Assembly: GCA_023423285.1 (NCBI GenBank)
Contig: JAFAFV010000007.1
Location: 1-50,344, forward strand
DNA: 50,344 bases
Source of the DNA: Bacteroidota bacterium
GTDB taxonomy: Bacteria; Bacteroidota; Bacteroidia; Chitinophagales; Chitinophagaceae
Reading direction: 5' to 3'
In this document: piece by piece, positions 35,438-42,956 of the stretch
Layout: each line of letters begins with the position of its first letter
How positions within the stretch are numbered: position 1 is the first letter of the stretch
Notes under the pieces: generated by a model
Database searches by the model: none
What the model was told of the DNA's origin: nothing
Seen by the model: only the letters and a program-made list of their open reading frames with translations
Made by a program: the position numbers and the translations under genes

Positions 35438-36625
35438 TTATTTTACCAATGCTTTAACGATTTTAGATGAAGCAGTTTTACCATCAATATCTACCTGTGT
35501 GATCCGCACAAACACATTTTGATCTTCAGAAGTTTCTATGGCATAATCAGATTTGCTGCATGAGAAAAAAGTGACACTCAAAAATGCAAGTGAAAGTATA
35601 GACAGCATTGCATATTTTTTTCTCCTGTTATACATCATGGTTCCTCCAGCTAATAATATAAGAGCAAGTCCTCCGGCAATGGTCCTGGCAGGAAGTTGAT
35701 GTGTAAATGAATATTCAATGATAGTGGCAGAGTTGCCATTGGTTGCAGCACTTTTTATTTCTCCGATCTTTGTAAAATTGTGTCCATCTTTAGAAACTTC
35801 TATTTCAAAATGGTTGTTATTGGTTTCATTTAGCGTATTCCAGCTAACAGTAAGGCTGTTGTTAGAAACAAAAGCATTCACAGCGTCAAACGTAACAGGA
35901 AGAGGCGTAGCAGCGCACGGCCTTTGCGTTCCTAAAGTGGCTGCACCTTTATTTTGTCCGGCAGGTACCACACCGCCCGGCAAATCAAGTATAATTGTTG
36001 ATGAATTGGTAAGAGAGTTTATGCTAGTATAGGAACCTGTTACTTTTATATATCCTGTGCCGGTCAAAGGGTTTCCCCCGCTGGCATTTATAAAATCTTT
36101 TGTATAGATCTGTCCGCAATCCATAGTGTTAGGAATATTATTAAATTTCACCCAGCCAGATGCATTTACAGTTCCTCCAATAACGTTATTGGGATTGGCG
36201 AAGTCAATATTGGTAGCGTTAAACATCCCCCCGGGGTATACTAATAAATATCCATTTATAGTGGCATCTCCAGAAACCGTAACTTTTCCACTTATATAAA
36301 ATGGAGCAGCAGCAGAGGCACCCTGTATAGCCAAAGAAGCGGCTGTTATCTCACCACTCACTTCCACTACTATATGGCGGCTGTATGCACTGATTTTGCC
36401 TGTGATATTTACTTTGCCACCTGGTTTTACAGTAAGAGGCGCGCCAAACTGAAGATCGCCACTGCGAACTAATGTACCATATACAATGTATTCATCGCTA
36501 ACATAATTAGAAGAAACTGTAAGCGTAGTTCCGGCGGATACCGTTATAGTAGCAGCATTAGAAGATAAAGACGAGAAAAGAGCAAAAAACATTGCTAGGG
36601 TTAAAAATTTAAAGAGCTTTTTCAT
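35438..36625 (-). CDS. exported protein with beta-rich repeats and C-terminal membrane hairpin
   Basis: A 395-residue protein I do not recognise as a whole. Signal peptide MKKLFKFLTLAMFFALFSSL to SSNA. Residues 25-215 are rich in T, V, G and S with short strand-like units (TVSAGTTLTVSSN, VSGEITAASLAIQG, ISGKVTVSGDATING), suggesting a beta-solenoid. Residues about 240-300 (PLPVTFDAVNAFVSNNSLTV to FTKIGEIKSAATNG) resemble the fibronectin-like domain common in secreted Bacteroidota proteins. Then come TIAGGLALILLAGGTMMY, basic NRRKK, a second hydrophobic stretch ending in a lipobox-like FFSCSKSD, and a 40-residue tail. This looks like a membrane hairpin with a periplasmic tail, or two exported units joined. 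Confidence 0.72.
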   Translation of the reverse strand: MKKLFKFLTLAMFFALFSSLSSNAATITVSAGTTLTVSSNYVSDEYIVYGTLVRSGDLQFGAPLTVKPGGKVNITGKISAYSRHIVVEVSGEITAASLAIQGASAAAPFYISGKVTVSGDATINGYLLVYPGGMFNATNIDFANPNNVIGGTVNASGWVKFNNIPNTMDCGQIYTKDFINASGGNPLTGTGYIKVTGSYTSINSLTNSSTIILDLPGGVVPAGQNKGAATLGTQRPCAATPLPVTFDAVNAFVSNNSLTVSWNTLNETNNNHFEIEVSKDGHNFTKIGEIKSAATNGNSATIIEYSFTHQLPARTIAGGLALILLAGGTMMYNRRKKYAMLSILSLAFLSVTFFSCSKSDYAIETSEDQNVFVRITQVDIDGKTASSKIVKALVK

Positions 36626-36645
36626 AAAAAATTTTGTTTAGGAGG

Positions 36646-36653
36646 CAAAAGTA
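36646..36653 (-). promoter_or_regulatory. candidate -7 promoter box of the 36625 gene
   Basis: On the minus strand TACTTTTG fits TAnnTTTG, 20 bases before the start codon. There is no clear TTG -33 element, which fits a promoter that needs an activator; three phased repeats lie just upstream. Confidence 0.55.
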
Positions 36654-36681
36654 TCCTAACAAAAAAGCCCTCTATTTTCTA

Positions 36682-36731
36682 TTCGATGAGCGTGTTACTA
36701 TTTTCGATGAATACCATTTATGAGTCGATAA
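36682..36731. repeat. three direct repeats phased at 21 bp, probable activator site
   Basis: TTCGATGA (36682-36689), TTCGATGA (36703-36710) and GTCGATAA (36724-36731) are spaced exactly 21 bases, two DNA turns, with their CGAT cores in register. They lie 29-78 bases upstream of the -7 box of the minus-strand gene. LytTR-type response regulators bind direct repeats with about this spacing; the binder here is unknown. Confidence 0.55.
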
Positions 36732-36862
36732 GTTTTTTGATAAAAGTTTAAGAACAGTTTTTAAAAATGTATTTACTCTCATAATTCTTATCAAAATAAA
36801 ATGCAAATGATTTTTTGTTCTTTTTTAAGAATGACAGCAGTACCCGGTTATAACCTATTTGC

Positions 36863-36870
36863 TATATTTG
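36863..36870 (+). promoter_or_regulatory. -7 promoter box of the M23 peptidase gene
   Basis: TATATTTG fits TAnnTTTG and ends 5 bases before the start codon at 36876, which suggests an almost leaderless transcript and supports that start. No -33 TTG is seen. Confidence 0.5.
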
Positions 36871-36875
36871 GCACA

Positions 36876-38579
36876 ATGGCAAGGTGTTTTAATATACTTA
36901 CGTTTTTTTTAATAGCAATCAGCGCATCAGCGCAACTCTATAAAAAACCTGTTTATCCTAACAACTATTTCAGGTGGCCTACTGAGTTAAAGCCCGATAT
37001 TGTGGCAAACATGGGTGAACTGCGTAGCAACCACTGGCATATGGGTCTTGATGTACGCACCAACCAAGTGGTGAACCAGCGCGTGGTGGCCAGCGCAGAT
37101 GGGTACATTGCTTTTGTGGGGATCAGACCTTTAAGTTTTGGCCGATGGATTATTATTAACCACCCCAACGGGTTGTCTACTTTATATGCCCACTTAAATA
37201 CGTTTGAACCAAAGCTTGAAGCTTACGTAACAGAGCACCAGTATCAAACAGAATCATGGGAAACACAATTAGAAATTCCAGCCGGGCTTTTGCCGGTAAA
37301 AAAAGGCGACTTTATTTCTTACAGCGGTACAACCGGCGGTTCGCAGGGGCCGCATGTACATTGGGAGATCTTTGAAACCAAATCTGGCAAAAGGCTAAAC
37401 CCCACCTTGTTTATGACGCATATTGCTGATAATATAGCGCCCACCTTGGTTCGACTGGCCATGTACGATCGCAGCAATTCGGTAATTGACCAGTCGCCAC
37501 AATTGATCAGGGTATCAAAAACCGGGAGTGTGTATACTGTTCCGGGTGGGACCATCAGCACCAACCTCAACAAGCTGAGCTTTGCCGTGCAGGCATATGA
37601 TACGCGCAATGGAACTACAAACCAGGATGGTATTTACAGCGCCAGGCTTTTTTTTGACGGTAACGAGATCAGCAGTTTTTACATTGACAGCATAGATTAC
37701 AATGATACGAGGTATATGAACTGCCATGTGGATTATAAGATGAAGGCAAATGGCGGTGCCTGGGTGCAGCATGTTCAAAAACTGCCAGGCGACCGTGGCG
37801 GTGTGTATTATGATTTAGGAGCAAAGGCTGTCATTAATCTTTACGATACTTTGCAGCACCAGGTAAAAATTATTGTAAGCGATGCCAACGGCAACAGTTC
37901 CACAATAAATTTTAAAGTAAAGAACAACGGTGCCGCTGCACCCGTGGTTAAAAGTTATGAATGGATGCCCAACCAGTTGAACCGTATTTTTAAATACGAT
38001 TTTGAGGCTTACCTGCCCATGTTTACTTTGTATGATAAAATGAACAGTGGTTACAGCCGCAGCACCAGCACAGCGCCGCATAGCGTTTCGGCAGCGCATA
38101 AGCTGGGAGAAAACTATTTGCCTGCGCATACGCGCTTTGAAATACGCATCAAACCCAATAAGGCCATTTCAAACGAAAACAGAGATAAGGTGGTGATCAA
38201 AAGAACAACAGGCAGTAGGTCGGAAACACAAAAAGCCATTTGGAATGATGGCTGGATGACCGCCCAGTTTAGGGATTTTGGAACCTTTGAGGCTTTTATT
38301 GACACATCGCCCCCCGTTATTCCGAGCCTGGGGAGTGGCCAGGTTGTAAACCTTACCAAAGCCAGCCGCATCTCTTTTACGCCAACGGATAATTTTGGCA
38401 TTGCCAGTTTTCGTGCAGAGGTGAATGGCCAATGGCTGAGGTTTACCAATGATAAAGGTCGTACCTGGGTGTACAATTTTGACTCACGAGTACCAGCAGG
38501 GGCTGTTCACACACTAACGGTAACGGTAGATGATGTGGCCGGAAATGCAACCACAAGAAGCTGGAAATTTACACGCTAA
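36876..38579 (+). CDS. M23 family metallopeptidase
   Basis: A 567-residue exported zinc endopeptidase that probably cuts peptidoglycan cross-links. Signal peptide MARCFNILTFFLIAISASAQ. The LytM domain has H55 and D59 (HWHMGLDVR), TLYAHLN, and H160/H162 (GPHVHWEIF), so all metal and catalytic residues are present. After it come some 370 residues with beta-sandwich-like stretches (KLSFAVQAYDTRNGTTNQDGI, GNSSTINFKV, RISFTPTDNFGIASFRAEV), perhaps substrate-binding or surface domains. An in-frame ATG at 36801 would add 25 residues before the signal peptide and is rejected. Confidence 0.92.
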   Translation: MARCFNILTFFLIAISASAQLYKKPVYPNNYFRWPTELKPDIVANMGELRSNHWHMGLDVRTNQVVNQRVVASADGYIAFVGIRPLSFGRWIIINHPNGLSTLYAHLNTFEPKLEAYVTEHQYQTESWETQLEIPAGLLPVKKGDFISYSGTTGGSQGPHVHWEIFETKSGKRLNPTLFMTHIADNIAPTLVRLAMYDRSNSVIDQSPQLIRVSKTGSVYTVPGGTISTNLNKLSFAVQAYDTRNGTTNQDGIYSARLFFDGNEISSFYIDSIDYNDTRYMNCHVDYKMKANGGAWVQHVQKLPGDRGGVYYDLGAKAVINLYDTLQHQVKIIVSDANGNSSTINFKVKNNGAAAPVVKSYEWMPNQLNRIFKYDFEAYLPMFTLYDKMNSGYSRSTSTAPHSVSAAHKLGENYLPAHTRFEIRIKPNKAISNENRDKVVIKRTTGSRSETQKAIWNDGWMTAQFRDFGTFEAFIDTSPPVIPSLGSGQVVNLTKASRISFTPTDNFGIASFRAEVNGQWLRFTNDKGRTWVYNFDSRVPAGAVHTLTVTVDDVAGNATTRSWKFTR

Positions 38580-38651
38580 TTAACAGGCTTTTTCTAAAAT
38601 ACTGCACCAGTAAAAGAAATAGTAAATTGCAGTCTGAATCAAACAAACATC

Positions 38652-39119
38652 ATGGCTACACACTTAACAGAAGGTAAAAAAGCGCCAAGCTTTACCGGTA
38701 TTGATCAAAACGGAGATAAAATTTCATTGCCTGATTTTAAAGGCAGGAAATTGGTATTGTATTTTTACCCCGAAGACGATACGCCCACCTGTACTATACA
38801 GGCTTGTAACCTGCGTGATAACTATAGATTGTTGCAAGACGCGGGATTGCAGGTAATAGGTGTAAGCCCCGATGAACCTGATGAGCATAAAAAATTTAAA
38901 GAAAAATACGATTTACCCTTCCCGCTAATTGCTGACCCTAAACGTAAGATCATTGACAAATATGGCGTATGGGGCGAAAAGCATATGTTTGGCAACAAAT
39001 TTATGGGCCTGATTCGCACCACTTTCTTGATAGATGAAAGTGGTTATATTGAAAAGATTTTTTTAAAGCCACGCAGCGCACAGCATGCCGAGGATATTTT
39101 AAAAAGCCTGAGCGACTGA
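38652..39119 (+). CDS. bcp: thioredoxin-dependent thiol peroxidase (Bcp/PrxQ)
   Basis: A 155-residue peroxiredoxin. The peroxidatic C47 and resolving C52 lie in DDTPTCTIQACNLRD, the pattern of PrxQ enzymes that form an intramolecular disulfide reduced by thioredoxin. Residues such as LYFYPEDDTPTC and VIGVSPDEPDEHKKF are typical. It overlaps the next start codon in a TGATG arrangement, so the two genes are translationally coupled. Confidence 0.95.
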   Translation: MATHLTEGKKAPSFTGIDQNGDKISLPDFKGRKLVLYFYPEDDTPTCTIQACNLRDNYRLLQDAGLQVIGVSPDEPDEHKKFKEKYDLPFPLIADPKRKIIDKYGVWGEKHMFGNKFMGLIRTTFLIDESGYIEKIFLKPRSAQHAEDILKSLSD

Positions 39120-39496
39120 TGAAGGGTTTTTTCATAAAAGAAAATTCCATCATAGCAAAAATTGCTGCATTTAAACTGCGCGGCAAAAGAGTGGCCATCG
39201 TAATTGGAAATTGTATACATCTGCATGGCGTTTCCAAAGAAATATTTTTACAAAACCCAAAATGGCTGCGACACGAATTACAGCATGTGCAGCAATTTGA
39301 GCAGCACGGCTTTCTTCCCTTCTTAATAAAATACATTTGGCACAGCTTGCGGCACGGCTATCATAATTGTTGTTATGAAAAAGAAGCCCGGGAGGCAGAA
39401 AATGATGAAACACTGATTGCACAGTATAAACTGTTGAATGATGATAAGATTTTGGCTGATTATAAACCGTCAGAAAAGAAGGAGGATGTGGGTTAA
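39119..39496 (+). CDS. small metallopeptidase-like protein of unknown function
   Basis: A 125-residue cytoplasmic protein. RHELQHVQQFEQHG contains an HExxH zinc motif (HELQH), and CYEKEAREAEND downstream could supply a glutamate ligand, as in the DUF4157-like peptidase fragments. There is a weakly hydrophobic stretch (FLPFLIKYIWHSL) but no signal peptide. The start codon overlaps the bcp stop (TGATG). Its stop overlaps the convergent LptF/G permease gene by 4 bases. Catalysis is not established; it could be a degenerate or regulatory zinc protein. Confidence 0.72.
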   Translation: MKGFFIKENSIIAKIAAFKLRGKRVAIVIGNCIHLHGVSKEIFLQNPKWLRHELQHVQQFEQHGFLPFLIKYIWHSLRHGYHNCCYEKEAREAENDETLIAQYKLLNDDKILADYKPSEKKEDVG

Positions 39497-41337
39497 CTTT
39501 TTTCTGCTTTACGCCTGGCTAAAAGTTCTTTTACTGTCCTGATCATCCTTCCGTAAAACTCTTTGTTAAACAGATTGGAATCGTGCATGGCCTTGTAAGT
39601 AAGAAATATACCAACGGGTACCAGCAAATAGGTAGCCAGCCACATGCCGTTAAATGGGGACATTTCTCCTTCTTTTGCCAGCTTTTCTCCACGGGTTGAA
39701 ACAAAATAAAAGATCATGAAAAAGATTATGGCAAAAATGAGTGGGGTGCCAAGGCCGCCTTTTCGTATAATGGAACCAAGCGGTGCGCCGATTATAAACA
39801 GTACCACGCAGGCTAGCGCCAGAGCGATCTTTCTGTGCCATTCAATTTTATAGCGCCTCAGGCTTTTGTCCTGCTCCACCAGCGAGGCGGTATTCATTTC
39901 CACATTGCTTTTAAGCGCTGTAATGGCGCTTATGGCGCGTTCTTTCACCTGCCTGCGGGCACTGTCTGGTATCACCGCTAAAAATGTATCGCCATCACGT
40001 TTTGGCCGCGGCACAAATGCCTGCCTGGCTTGCGCCAACATTAGAGAATCTGTTGCCCGATTTAATAAACTGTCGCTGCGGTGCGTTGTATCGCTCAGAG
40101 TATTTTTTGCAGTGGCTGTAGAATCCGGTACTGCAACCTGTGAAGCCGAATCTGTAACAGTCGCTTGTTTCTTTGGTTGCAGAGCAGCAAGGGCACTATC
40201 TGTTTTTTGTGCAGATCTGGAAGTAACAGAATCTTTTGCAGGCGCTTTCTTTTTAGCAATGGAAGGGTTGGCTTTTTTCTTAGCCGTATCTGACCTTAGT
40301 AAAACTTTCCATTTAACCTTTATACTATCACCAACGATTTTAGCTACTAGGTTATTTTTTGTATTGCCGAAAATATAGTCTTTCCTGTTTTTATCAATGT
40401 TTAAAATGTTGGGTGGCACGGTTGCCCCTTTTACCACGCTGTCTTTATAAGCCAGTATGGGCAGGCTGCTGTAAAAATATAGGTCATATCGCTCCTTATC
40501 GTTTTGGTAAAACCGGTTCATAGAATCTATCGCCACATCAAGCTGGCGCATACTGTACACTCTTTCGTTGTTGCGGTTGTTGCTGTCTTCGCTGGCGCGG
40601 AAGTTAAAAGAACTAATGTCCAGTTGCTTTTTATATTCTTTAAAAGCCATTCGTATGTATTCTGTAGAAGAATCAGTCGGGTTGCCACGCTCCTGGTAAC
40701 GAATACCATCCTTCAGGTGAAAATCGAGGTAACGTTTATCTGGCGACGGCTTCATGATGCCGCTTTTAGCTACAATAAAATTATCCTGTAATTGATTTGT
40801 CTGTTCATACACGATCACATCCCTGATCACGCTGTCGTTGTCTTCTTTTTTACCAATTTTAATGGCAAATCCTTCCAGCTTATCATTAAAAACGCCTTCT
40901 TTAATCAAAAACGCGGGCTTGGCCAACACAATATCTGCCAACAATGTGCGCGATTTTAAATTGGCAACCGGAATAATGTAGTTGGAAAATAAGAATGCGC
41001 CAATGGCAATAATGATGGCTACTACAAAAAGTGGCCGCATAAAACGCAGCAGCGATATACCCGCGGATTTGATAGCCACCAGCTCAAAGGTTTCTCCCAG
41101 GTTGCCAAACGTCATAAGCGATGAAAGCAGAACGGCCAGTGGTAACGCAAGCGGAATCAATACTGCACTTTGGTACCACACAAATTTTAAAATTGTGGCG
41201 GCATCAAGCCCTTTGCCTACAAAATCATCAATCCAAAGCCAAAAGAACTGCATCACGAGCACAAACAACGTGATAAAGAACGTGGCAATGAAAGGGCCTA
41301 CGAATGATTTTACAATTAATTTATCTAATTTTTTCAA
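39493..41337 (-). CDS. LptF/LptG-family permease
   Basis: A 614-residue inner-membrane protein of the lipopolysaccharide export ABC transporter, which extracts LPS with LptB and passes it to the periplasmic bridge. Three membrane segments lie in residues 1-125 (SFVGPFIATFFITLFVLVMQ, SAVLIPLALPLAVLL, PLFVVAIIIAIGAFLFSNY) and three in the last 130. The periplasmic domain between them is about 375 residues and includes, at roughly 350-450, a low-complexity stretch rich in A, K, S, T and D. Typical LptF/G proteins are about 360 residues, so this one is much enlarged by insertion. Confidence 0.9.
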   Translation of the reverse strand: MKKLDKLIVKSFVGPFIATFFITLFVLVMQFFWLWIDDFVGKGLDAATILKFVWYQSAVLIPLALPLAVLLSSLMTFGNLGETFELVAIKSAGISLLRFMRPLFVVAIIIAIGAFLFSNYIIPVANLKSRTLLADIVLAKPAFLIKEGVFNDKLEGFAIKIGKKEDNDSVIRDVIVYEQTNQLQDNFIVAKSGIMKPSPDKRYLDFHLKDGIRYQERGNPTDSSTEYIRMAFKEYKKQLDISSFNFRASEDSNNRNNERVYSMRQLDVAIDSMNRFYQNDKERYDLYFYSSLPILAYKDSVVKGATVPPNILNIDKNRKDYIFGNTKNNLVAKIVGDSIKVKWKVLLRSDTAKKKANPSIAKKKAPAKDSVTSRSAQKTDSALAALQPKKQATVTDSASQVAVPDSTATAKNTLSDTTHRSDSLLNRATDSLMLAQARQAFVPRPKRDGDTFLAVIPDSARRQVKERAISAITALKSNVEMNTASLVEQDKSLRRYKIEWHRKIALALACVVLFIIGAPLGSIIRKGGLGTPLIFAIIFFMIFYFVSTRGEKLAKEGEMSPFNGMWLATYLLVPVGIFLTYKAMHDSNLFNKEFYGRMIRTVKELLARRKAEKS

Positions 41338-41439
41338 TTCCTTATCTCGTGACTACCATCCCATTTTAATAAAAGGGAAAATAACTTAAACATTTAAATT
41401 TTCAACCTGTGTTCCTATCTTGCAAATAACGTTTACATT

Positions 41440-42048
41440 ATGGAAGCAGCAAAATTACAGTTTTCACAGCACGAGATGAACCTGGTGAGCAACGCGGATT
41501 GGATTTTAACAAAGAATGAGATTTTAAATAAGATTGCCCATTTACTGGGCATGCTGAATAGTATTCAAAAACAAGTGATCAAAGAAATGGAAACCAGCCT
41601 GCCGCCTGAATTAAGCGTTACAACGCCTAAAATATCGCGCGGCGAAAATTATAAAGGCCTTCCGTATATGGTATTGGATTATCCACGGCTTTTTAAGAGA
41701 GGTCATATTTTTGCAGTGAGAAGCCTTTTTTGGTGGGGCAATACGTTAAGCGTAACGCTGCACCTTTCGGGCCGTTGGCAACAATATTTTGCCGGGAATT
41801 TTTTACGTAATTACGAATTCTTATCACAAAACAATTTTGTAATTGCCACGGGCGAAGATGAATGGGCACATAATGTGGGAGGTGAAGGTTTTACACCGGT
41901 AAAGAATTTATTAAAAACAGAAGTGCATCAAATACTGGCGGAGAAACCTTTTTTTAAAATAGCATTGTACAGCCCGGTTGATGAATTAAATATCGCTTTA
42001 GAAATTTGGGAACAGCAATTTAAAAAATTGCTGCAGTTGCTGCATTAA
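41440..42048 (+). CDS. conserved-looking protein of unknown function
   Basis: A 202-residue cytoplasmic protein without signal or membrane segments. It starts MEAAKLQFSQHEMNLVSNAD with an amphipathic helical region, then LPYMVLDYPRLFKRGHIFAVRSLFWWGN and SVTLHLSGRWQQYF, which look like a mixed alpha/beta core, and ends in a helix (NIALEIWEQQFKKLLQLLH). I do not recognise the family. Codon use matches its neighbours. It is divergent from the LptF/G gene and convergent with the esterase gene, 7 bases apart, so it is a single-gene unit. Confidence 0.75.
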   Translation: MEAAKLQFSQHEMNLVSNADWILTKNEILNKIAHLLGMLNSIQKQVIKEMETSLPPELSVTTPKISRGENYKGLPYMVLDYPRLFKRGHIFAVRSLFWWGNTLSVTLHLSGRWQQYFAGNFLRNYEFLSQNNFVIATGEDEWAHNVGGEGFTPVKNLLKTEVHQILAEKPFFKIALYSPVDELNIALEIWEQQFKKLLQLLH

Positions 42049-42055
42049 AAGAAGG

Positions 42056-42904
42056 TTACCGGAATGCTTGTTTTAAAAAACTCACAACGACAGGGGTAAC
42101 GATTATATCATTTTTTTTACCCAGAATATTGTTCACTTTAAAATGCCCGTAAGGTTTGGCGTTAATCAGTTGTATGGTAGTGCCGCTGCTTTTTAATTTT
42201 TCGGCAAATGCTTGCGACATAGTAATACGGTAAGGTTTGCCCCGCGTAATGATCAAAAAATCAGGATAAGTTTTATCTGCTCTTACCTGTAAAACCGGTG
42301 AGGCTTCTTTCCATATTTCAGGGTCATCACCAAAAATACGCTGATAGATCTTGGCGCCGGCTTTACCCATTTCATACACATTATAACCTTCGGTGTCCAT
42401 GCTGATAATTCCCTTAAAACTATTTGGATTAATATTTCTGTGCGGTAAAAATGCATCACTTGTTGCAAGCAGCGATATCATTTGCGCTCCAGCGCTGTGC
42501 CCCAGCAAAACAATTTTATCGCGGTTGCCGCCATATTTGCCAATGTTATTATAAACCCATTGTATGGCATCGGCTACATCATTCGTATGCGCTGGATATT
42601 GAGTCTTTTTATTAAACAAAGAACTTAGCCTGTAATTGACACTCACAAAAACATAGCCCAGGCTTTCAAACAACGCAACCTTATGCCTGATCTTGGTAGC
42701 TTTATCGCCAAGTAGCCAACCGCCGCCATGCACAAATACCACCACCGGTTTATTGCCGCCAATAGCCATATTATAAATGTCAAGTGAAAGTTTAGCAGCC
42801 TTTACGCCATCTGCCTGTTTGTATTGTACGGTTGTTTTTGGCAGGGAACAACTCATAGCAAATAATGTGCATACAATCAAGAGTAACTGGAAGCATTTGG
42901 TCAT
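42056..42904 (-). CDS. alpha/beta-hydrolase, predicted lipoprotein esterase
   Basis: A 282-residue protein with lipoprotein signal MTKCFQLLLIVCTLFAMSC, where C19 follows a lipobox-like FAMS. The hydrolase core shows the oxyanion-hole HGGGWLLGDK, the nucleophile elbow GHSAGA (serine), an acid in YPDFLIITRG and a histidine in PYGHFKVN. The HGGG motif places it with the hormone-sensitive-lipase/carboxylesterase group, so short-chain or acyl-sugar ester substrates are likely; the actual substrate is unknown. It faces the HerA-like gene in the same direction with a 52-base gap. Confidence 0.88.
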   Translation of the reverse strand: MTKCFQLLLIVCTLFAMSCSLPKTTVQYKQADGVKAAKLSLDIYNMAIGGNKPVVVFVHGGGWLLGDKATKIRHKVALFESLGYVFVSVNYRLSSLFNKKTQYPAHTNDVADAIQWVYNNIGKYGGNRDKIVLLGHSAGAQMISLLATSDAFLPHRNINPNSFKGIISMDTEGYNVYEMGKAGAKIYQRIFGDDPEIWKEASPVLQVRADKTYPDFLIITRGKPYRITMSQAFAEKLKSSGTTIQLINAKPYGHFKVNNILGKKNDIIVTPVVVSFLKQAFR

Positions 42905-42956
42905 TTTAAAAAACTTTTAATACTATTAAAATGCTTTATAATTTGGCTTTTTAAAA

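Noticed and set aside
39866..40378. Open frame of 170 codons antisense to the LptF/G gene
   Set aside because: Alanine/cysteine/phenylalanine-rich complement of the low-complexity insertion; no start context or domain.
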